Source: Moniliella sp. 'wahieum' (lineage: Eukaryota > Basidiomycota > Moniliellomycetes > Moniliellales > Moniliellaceae). Taken from it: a DNA stretch of 64,000 bases. Location: the NCBI GenBank assembly GCA_003971905.1, contig RSEE01000075.1:124001-188000 (forward strand), given 5' to 3'. How positions within the stretch are numbered: the first letter of the stretch is position 1; every line of letters begins with the position of its first letter. Made by a program: the position numbers and the translations under genes. Shown one piece after another: positions 57,901 to 64,000 of this stretch. The notes under the pieces are model-generated. The model made no database searches. It was not told the DNA's origin and worked only from the letters and a program-made list of their open reading frames with translations.

Positions 57901-59831
57901 CCGGATCGATCTTGCGACGAGTTTGTTCCCGCGCCGAAGACCACAGTGTCGACTGGAGCGAGCGCGGGGTAGTGCCACTGCGTGGCTCAGGGCGCTTCGT
58001 TGATCTGTTTGGCGTAAGTGGCGGGCAGGAGCCGAGGCCCCGTGCACCCCTTCACGTGCTTCCCGCGACCCAGGGGCAGGCGACCCATTCGACCCCCGAC
58101 CCAACAAACGTTCCCGCATCGACTCGACTCAACTTGCTCGGCACCGCTGCGCCCGCGCCGGGCCGCACAATGTCAACGAACTCAATCTCATCGTCATCGT
58201 CGTCGTCGTCGGCACCAGGGGCACCAGGGGCAACAGGTTGAGTCGAGATCAAGTGGGCCAAGCGGGAGACGTTGGTAAGGGGCTTGATGTCCTTGTCCTT
58301 AGCCTTGGCCTTTCCCTTCCCTTTCCCAATCGCTGGTTTCATCTCGTTCTCTTTGGCCACGTCGTCACTATCTTGCTCGTCAGCCAATAGGTCGGCAGCG
58401 AGGTGGGCCATACGCATCGCCGTGCCCTGCTGGTGCTGCGGTTGCGGGACCCCGGTACGAGGGGGTTTGGGGCTGGACATTGCCCACCTTCAACTTGGCG
58501 TTGCCAGCTTGGATGGCGGCATGCAATTGGGCCACATCAAACGTTTTGGTTTCCCGTCGGCGCGACTGGGATTCTTGCACAAACGTCCGCGCGGCCTCAA
58601 TTTTATTTTGCGCATTGAGACGCTGCGTTTCCTTCTCCATCTCTTCGCGTTCGCGACGCGACAACGGCTGAGGTAGCAGCGTGGTAGGAGGGATAGGAAG
58701 GGTAGGAAGGGTAGGAAGGAGTTAGTGTTAGGCCGCACGCGGACACAGAGAGCAGGATAAACCACATACCTTGATCTTGGCGGGTGCTTTGGACTTGGCT
58801 GCGCGCGCTGGCCGCTGGACGTCGAACCCTTCGTCAGGATCCGAGTCGGAAAAGAAGCCTGACGGGGGACGACAGCCTTGGCCGGACGCGCCGCACGCTG
58901 AGGCTGAGGCTGCGGCTCAACTCGCGACTCGCCTTGCTCCGGTTCAGGCAGGTCGGCAGGAAGAAACATATCGTCCGGCTCGGGCCATTCGCCCCCATCG
59001 TCCTCCAGCAGGTCCATCATGCGCGTTCCCATCGCCGTATTCACACTGGACTCGTTGGCCCTGTTCTCCTTCTCCTTTTGGTTCTGGTTCTGGTTGTCGG
59101 TCTCCTTCTGGCGTGCGGCCAAGGCTCGCGCCTCGGCGGCCGCTTGAGCCTCCCTCTCTTTCCTCTGCTGCACAAGCGCCAGGACGCGCGACTGCTTTGC
59201 GTTGTGGGTGCTGGGCCGCGCGGGGGAGGTAGGCTGGCCCGCAACGTCAGTCGCCTTGGTTGCGGCGACATCCGCGTCAGTCGACGGGTCCGTGTTGTGG
59301 GACGGGGGGGACTGGCACCGCGCCGCCCTTCGCCCGGACGACCAATGTGGAACCGACGTCGGGGGGTGCGGATCCCGTCGCTGCCCCAGCGGCCGATCGG
59401 CGTTTCATCATCTTTCCCGCCATCGCGCCCAGAGGCGCCGAGGGCAAAGCGTCCTCGTCGTCCTCGTCCTCGTTCTCGTCGCGGTCCTCGTAGTGGTCGT
59501 GCTCCTCGTCCTCGTCGCCGCTCTGGACGGGCGAGCGTGCATGGTGCGGGTGCGCGTCGGAGGATGCATCGGACGCATGGTGCGGCGAGAGCAGAGGGCG
59601 GGGAGAAAAGGCGAGACGAGGCGAGTGCGCAATCGGGGATTGTGGGTGGTCGTCGGCAGGATCAGACGGGGTGGCGCTGCGAGGGCGGCGGCGGGCGTAG
59701 GTGCGCGTGGCGGCGGGCGGCTTGGGCGGGCGGGAGGCGGCAGGGCGCGTGGGGGGCGAGGCGGGGCCGGGGGAGGTCTGGCTGGTGCTGCGGGGGCTGG
59801 ACATGGGCGGCATGGGCGACGAGGCGGCCAT
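54937..59831 (-). CDS. MRC1: Mrc1/Claspin, replication checkpoint mediator
   Basis: Travels with the replication fork, couples helicase to polymerase epsilon and passes the S-phase checkpoint signal to Rad53/Cds1. Starts MAASSPMPPMSSPRSTSQTS at 59831, with RTYARRRPRS soon after, as in other claspins. An acidic block and QQRKEREAQAAAEARALAAR follow. After APAKIK an intron (about 58677-58771, GTATGT) leads to PLSRREREEMEKETQRLNAQ, a diagnostic Mrc1 block. Later come many SQ/TQ sites (SQFFAST, FVPTQTT, LPTQA) and MYMNKNGLYTQTKPSDED. The Mrc1-like core reads RRLRSEFVEGEAEESDSDED then VWSDESDGEK, LEELVNNEREVDEAAK and FFQTYQQALAPVEDDMDFL. The C-terminus is ARLGLRRAQFEVDEDAN at 54937. About 1,500 residues, in the family range. 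Breaks occur near 59310, 58970, 58470, 56700, 56170 and 55480. Confidence 0.87.
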
Positions 59832-60197
59832 GGCGAGCTGTCCGGCAGGTGGCCACGCAGGCGGAGGTGGTGGTGGTGGTGGTGGTCAGCCCGCCGGCGC
59901 CGCGCTGTCCCAACTGCTGGGTGTGGCCACAGACTGCCTGCTCGCGTTGCGGCGCTCGGATCGCGTCGCGTCCGTCGCGTCGGCCGCGTCCCAACCCTAG
60001 CACACGCCTGCAACTTTCAAACTGCGCGGCGGAAAATCCAATTGTTAATTGCATGCGATGCACAGACCACCCACACGATGCTACGACAGCTACCACAGGC
60101 CATCCCCACACTAGGACCCGCTTGGATCGAGCAGCGCATCACGACACGTCCAATGCTTTCGTTTGCACGACAGGAGAGACAGCCAAACACCCCAAAC
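59832..60197. other. Spacer between EF1-beta and Mrc1
   Basis: About 365 bp: the EF1-beta 3' end and the Mrc1 promoter. It includes a GGT repeat (59867-59885). No other feature is seen. Confidence 0.6.
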
Positions 60198-61117
60198 TCA
60201 GAGCTTCTGCATCGCAGCAATGTCGGTCGACTGCACATAGTCCTCGCCCTGGGACTCGATCGCTTCCTGCAGGTCCTCCAGCGACACCTTGTCGTCCTCG
60301 ACGACAAGCGTGATCTGCAACTTGCTCACGCCGTACCCGACCGGCACCAACTTGGACGACCCCACACCAGGCCTTCCATCTCGATCGAGCGCACCGTCTT
60401 CTCCAGCTCAGGCATCGGCGTCTCGTCGTCCCACGGCTTGACCTCGAGCGTGACCACCGACTTGGCCGGGCCCTTGGGTCCCTTGGCCGCCTTCTTCTTT
60501 TCGTACTCGGCCACACGCTCCGCCTTGACACGCGCCGCCTCCGCGTCCTCCTCCTCGTCGTCCGAGCCAAACAGGTCCACATCGTCGTCGTCCTCTTCCT
60601 CCTCCGCCGCCTTGGCTGCCGGGGCCACACCCGCACCCGCCAGCGCCGAAGCCGCAGCAGCCTTGTCCCCCTTCAGAGCCGGGTGCTGCTCCCTCGTACG
60701 AAGCAACGTGGGCAAACCAGCGCGCAACGTGCGGGTACTTGGCAAACACACCCGCGGCCACCGCCTCGCAGGTGGCAACGTCGGCCTGGGACAGCTGGGC
60801 GCTACAAAGACAGACAAAACAAGAGCGAGGGTGGTCAGCATCGGGGCAACACAACGCACCGTCAGGCCGGGGCCAAGGCAAGAGGAGGCAAGGGAGGGAG
60901 GAAGGGAGGTTCTCAGAGAGCCATAGAAGTGATTGTCGTCACTGCAGAAAAAAAGTCGCGGGGTCTTACGCCGCTGGGCTCGGAAACACGGACCATAGCG
61001 TAGGGATCATCACGGAGAGGGGGGGGAGGCAACGTACCCCGAGACGTAAGACTTGTCGGCGAGGAGCTTCTCGAGACCGGCAAGAGCGGCGGCGTTGCTA
61101 AAGTCGGGGAGGGACAT
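60198..61117 (-). CDS. EFB1: Translation elongation factor 1-beta
   Basis: Guanine-nucleotide exchange factor that recharges eEF1A with GTP during translation. Exon 1 (61117-61038) reads [19 protein letters not shown] then DKSYVSG. Intron 60802-61037 (GTACGT donor with a C-rich stretch just after it, TAG acceptor) leads to [20 protein letters not shown] and [15 protein letters not shown]. The acidic hinge [19 protein letters not shown] and basic [16 protein letters not shown] follow. The catalytic GEF domain reads [45 protein letters not shown], and ends [14 protein letters not shown]. The break at the C4 run 60360-60363 is cured by one more G ([13 protein letters not shown]). Another lies near 60695. 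About 215 residues, as usual. A TGACGTCA palindrome is 76 bp upstream. It is unmistakable by the acidic hinge and the GEF C-terminus. Confidence 0.96.
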
Positions 61118-61444
61118 GGCGGCAGGCGGTGGAGGAGGCGGAGGAGCAGCAGCAGCAGCAGCGCCCAACTCGAAAAAATTCTGGGTGGTGCGGCTGACGT
61201 CAGCGGTGCGTCTACTCCACGTGCGCGCCAGTGCGTCTAACCCTACCTTCTGTGATCGGCGCACCCAAGCGGCCGTTTTCTACCGCTCGTTTAGCCGTGG
61301 GTGGCGTGCGCTCGGGCCAGCCTCAAGTCACTCTATCTATAACCCCAGCCATCCCCCTCGTCTGTGCCAATCTGGCGTGCTGTCTGGACCAAGTGGGATG
61401 CTTAGGATAATCTAGTCCCTCTGCCCGCCTCGCTTGGGACAAGG
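61118..61444. other. Spacer between the F-box gene and EF1-beta
   Basis: About 330 bp: F-box gene 3' end and EF1-beta promoter. It contains the TGACGTCA palindrome (61193-61204). Confidence 0.65.
61193..61204. promoter_or_regulatory. 12-bp palindrome GCTGACGTCAGC
   Basis: Same perfect 12-bp inverted repeat as before SER3, here 76 bp upstream of the EF1-beta ATG. The core TGACGTCA is a full bZIP (ATF/CREB or Gcn4-like) half-site pair. Confidence 0.6.
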
Positions 61445-64000
61445 CTAGTGCGCCGCCAACCAGCGCTCGGCCTTCTGTCCCCAGTCCCACACGAGGAACG
61501 CACTCGTCTTGAGCTGCCCGACATCCATGCTGTGCTCGAGGTGCAGCTGACTCTCCTCGTCCAGCAGGATCAGCGTCGCGCCAGTCGGGGTCAAGGTATT
61601 GTACTTGAGCCGCAGCGAAGCAGCAATCACGCTCTCATAGAGCAACTCCTCCTGCGAGCCCTTCTGGCGCTTCTTGGCAACCCGCGTGACAACGGTGCCG
61701 TCGGCGGCGGGCGAGGGGGAGTGCCAGACCGGACCAGCAATCAGCCGGCACAGCCGGATCTCCCTCGGGTCCCGCGCGTGTTTCCAGTCAATGACAAACG
61801 GCACAAGCAAGCCATCGGGCTGGATCCCACGTGGCATTTCTTCCACCACAGGTTTGCCGTTCTCGTTCAATCGCCAGCCGTAGTTGATCTGTGGCAAGAA
61901 CATTCTCCCGCTGCCCAGGGAATGGCCACAGTGGTAAGGGAACGTGGCCTCCTGCAGCTGGATAAACGCCATCCAGCTCACACGCTCCGACACGAGCATC
62001 TTTTTGTAATCCTTGATGAGCCAAGAGCGTGGAAGCCCTTCATCGGGAACGGGAGCCCTAGCCCGGCTTGGAACACACTGATCAGAAGCGTTTCCGTCGT
62101 CGGGTCGAAAAAGACTTCTTGCACGGCCATCTTTCCCGTATTAATGCCAAAAGAGCTTGCTTGCGGTCGCTATATCTCCCGAGTCAGTTCAGCTCTTGTT
62201 GAAAGAAGAAACAAGAAGGGGGACGTACATAATCTCCTCCCAATACGCGGTCCATGGATCGACCATTGGCATCCATACGCGCAGGGTCGAGGATAAAATG
62301 CGCGGCATCGTCCACATGGCTAGCGTTCTCATCCTTCCACACATCTTTAAACGACCACACGGTCCGTCCCGTTTCGGGTGACAGGGCGATAAGATTGCCC
62401 TGGGAAATGAGGTAGATGTACTGGTCATCCGCAAACAGTTTCCAGTGGAACAATTCAGACCTGCGACAGAGTTAGCGGCCACACCCCAGAAAATGCATCG
62501 TACATACTCCAGTTCTTTCTCCAGGTCCGGACGGACGTGGGGTGGGGCAACGTTCGAGGACCAGGGATGATCCGTCACCACGCCTTTTTTCTCTTCTCCA
62601 GTCTCAACGTTGAAGGTGGACAGGTGGGTGCGGTCCTTTCCAGAGCTAAAGGGAGGGTCAATAGATCAATACGGTTGTTTCGCACGACGCAGATACGAAA
62701 CAGTCGGACATACAGGTGATACACCATCGGGTAACAGACCGCGGTAAATAGCATGATGTTGTCCAACATGCGTTGGTATTGTGGGTGGGTAAGGTCTCTA
62801 GTACACATACACATCGTGCGTACCACCTCCGGCGCGGTCTCTGACTCAAAAGAAACAGTCGACATGTTGAAGGGAATGCGGCGTTTCTCCCCATAGTCCA
62901 CCCAGTCTTGGCAGCACAAGAGGTAAAGTTAGAGCACTGTAGCAGAGCCAAAGGAAAGGCGACCTAACAAGGGGGGGGGGGAACGTACCTTCATCGACCT
63001 CCCACCTCCAAGTCCAAAAAAAGAGCACCATCTTCCCCTCTCGATGGACCCGCAATATGTGCTGGGTGGATGTCCAGGGGCTGGGCTGCGGCAGCGGCGG
63101 CAAAGTAACCGTGGTCAATTCTTGAAACGAGGGGAGCTCCGCCACCTCGATCAAACCATCCTCAAGCGGATTAAACATGCTGGTCGGGGTGTTGAGAAAG
63201 ACGCGGGAAACGTAGTCTTCAGGCAAGCGTGGATCCGAGTTCCAGGGATAGGGACTGATTAAATCAGCCAGATCTGGTTCGAGAGAGACGTTGGGCGCAG
63301 CCGTGCTAAAGGGGGGATCCACCCCTTTGGTCATCCGTTCGCCTGCCAACGTCCATCCGAACTGCCGCTCCAGCAGCTCGGCAGCGACCACGAGGCCCTG
63401 CCATGTCTGGGGCACAGTGGCGAACCCGGCGATGCGCGCGGCATGGGCCAACGTGGTACACGACCTGGGAAAACCAAGAAAACGGATGGCCAGCCGGTGC
63501 CAAACCGACTCGTCCTGCAGCTGGGAATGCAAGGCTGGAGCAACATGTCAATGCCAATGTCAATCGTGGTCCGGGGCCAAGGCCGCGGAAGGAGGAGGGG
63601 ACGTACCCTTGCAGGTCCAGGAAAGCTTGATTAGCTGGCGAGAAGACAGCACGCCGCACGCGCAAATGTCGTGCATCACCTCGGGAGGCAGGGAGAGGAG
63701 GTGCGGGGGCAGGCGGGGGCGGGGTTTGGTGGCCACAGGGGCGGGGGAGGCAGCGGGCGCGCGCGGCGGGCTAGCAGGAGCGGTGATGGAGGGGGCGGGG
63801 GCGCGCTTCGGGATGGCCTGAGAGGCAACGGAGGGGGCGGGGGCGCGCGGCAGACTGGCCGGGGCGGCGACAGAAGCCGCGGGCGCGCGCGGCGGGCTAG
63901 CTGCAGCGGGCACGGAGGGGGAGCGCGCGCGCTTCGGGAAGGCCGGGTGGTCTGGGTGGGCCTCGCGCAGAATGCGGTGGGCGGCAAGAAGAACGCCCGG
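61445..64000 (-). CDS. F-box protein with a beta-propeller-like C-terminal half (5' end beyond the window)
   Basis: Probably a substrate adaptor of an SCF ubiquitin ligase. The open frame continues past base 64000, so the start is not seen. A Pro/Ala-rich repeat region (units like ASPPRAPA) precedes the F-box LPPHLLSLPPEVMHDICACG followed by RQLIKLSWTCK. After an intron (donor GTACGT at 63606) comes LQDESVWHRLAIRFLGFP. Blade-like segments follow: THLSTFNVETGEEK, QYIYLISQGNLIALSPETGR then TVWSFKDVW, and VFFDPTTETLLISVFQAG. It ends LVWDWGQKAERWLAAH at 61445. Introns at 62907-62990, 62646-62713, 62461-62507 and 62170-62228 are well supported because each restores frame. One break lies near 62050-62080. 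The propeller assignment is inferred from repeated strand-like segments and the quinoprotein-like NLIALSPETG motif. Confidence 0.72.
62907..62990 (-). other. F-box gene intron with C12 after the donor
   Basis: Donor GTACGTT is followed directly by 12 C on the coding strand (G run 62972-62983). The acceptor CCAAG joins VDE to DWVDYGEKRR. Confidence 0.8.

Noticed and set aside
23052-60363. Programmed ribosomal frameshifting as the cause of the frame breaks
   Set aside because: There is no shared slippery heptamer or downstream structure, and breaks occur in many unrelated genes. Missing bases in short runs explain them better.

Overview
This window reads as nuclear DNA of a filamentous or dimorphic basidiomycete fungus. 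Genes are GC-rich and interrupted by short spliceosomal introns of about 47-300 bp (one reaches 526 bp). The encoded proteins are typical of a fungal nucleus: TSC2, NOT3, VTA1, COQ1, a LIM-RhoGAP, an anillin/Bud4-like protein, an F-BAR protein, Mrc1, EF1-beta and a fungal secretory lipase. The class within Basidiomycota cannot be fixed from the sequence. I see no rRNA, tRNA, CRISPR or prokaryotic feature.

Layout, left to right. 1-5.7 kb is gene-poor with no recognised product. 5.8-8.5 kb (+) is a conserved-looking but unnamed protein. A spacer with a large hexanucleotide array follows. 12.3-14.0 kb (+) is a secretory lipase. 15.0-21.9 kb (+) is a long tuberin (TSC2) gene ending in a Rap-GAP domain. 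22.9-23.7 kb (-) is a phenolic acid decarboxylase. 25.5-27.8 kb (-) is NOT3/NOT5. 28.2-29.8 kb (-) is VTA1, divergent from a polyprenyl diphosphate synthase (COQ1-like, +, 29.9-31.3 kb). 33.0-34.6 kb (-) is a flavin monooxygenase. 35.3-36.8 kb (-) is 3-phosphoglycerate dehydrogenase. 37.1-38.4 kb (+) is an unidentified protein. 39.7-42.7 kb (+) is an anillin/Bud4-like PH protein. 43.8-45.6 kb (-) is a penta-EF-hand protein. 45.9-46.7 kb (-) is an enoyl-CoA hydratase/isomerase, divergent from a LIM-RhoGAP of the Lrg1 type (+, 47.0-50.3 kb). 51.6-54.7 kb (-) is an F-BAR/SH3 protein of the Cdc15/Hof1 type. 54.9-59.8 kb (-) is Mrc1/Claspin. 60.2-61.1 kb (-) is EF1-beta. 61.4-64.0 kb (-) is an F-box protein that runs off the right edge.

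The genes do not form one pathway. Three of them (anillin-like, LIM-RhoGAP, F-BAR) act in septation and polarity and lie within 15 kb. TSC2, NOT3, EF1-beta and phosphoglycerate dehydrogenase belong to growth, translation and amino-acid control. The lipase, decarboxylase and flavin monooxygenase look like accessory catabolic functions.

One property affects almost every gene. The conserved protein jumps reading frame at one or more points, and in most cases one extra base in a short run of identical bases (usually C or G) would restore it. Because essential and non-essential genes are hit alike, an assembly with uncorrected homopolymer deletions is the likeliest reason. Gene spans below therefore ignore those breaks. 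I found no convincing undescribed system. The most interesting non-coding signals are intronic poly-C tracts, a dominant GTACGT splice donor, hexanucleotide arrays in introns, spacers and coding sequence, and an identical 12-bp TGACGTCA-centred palindrome before two biosynthetic genes.
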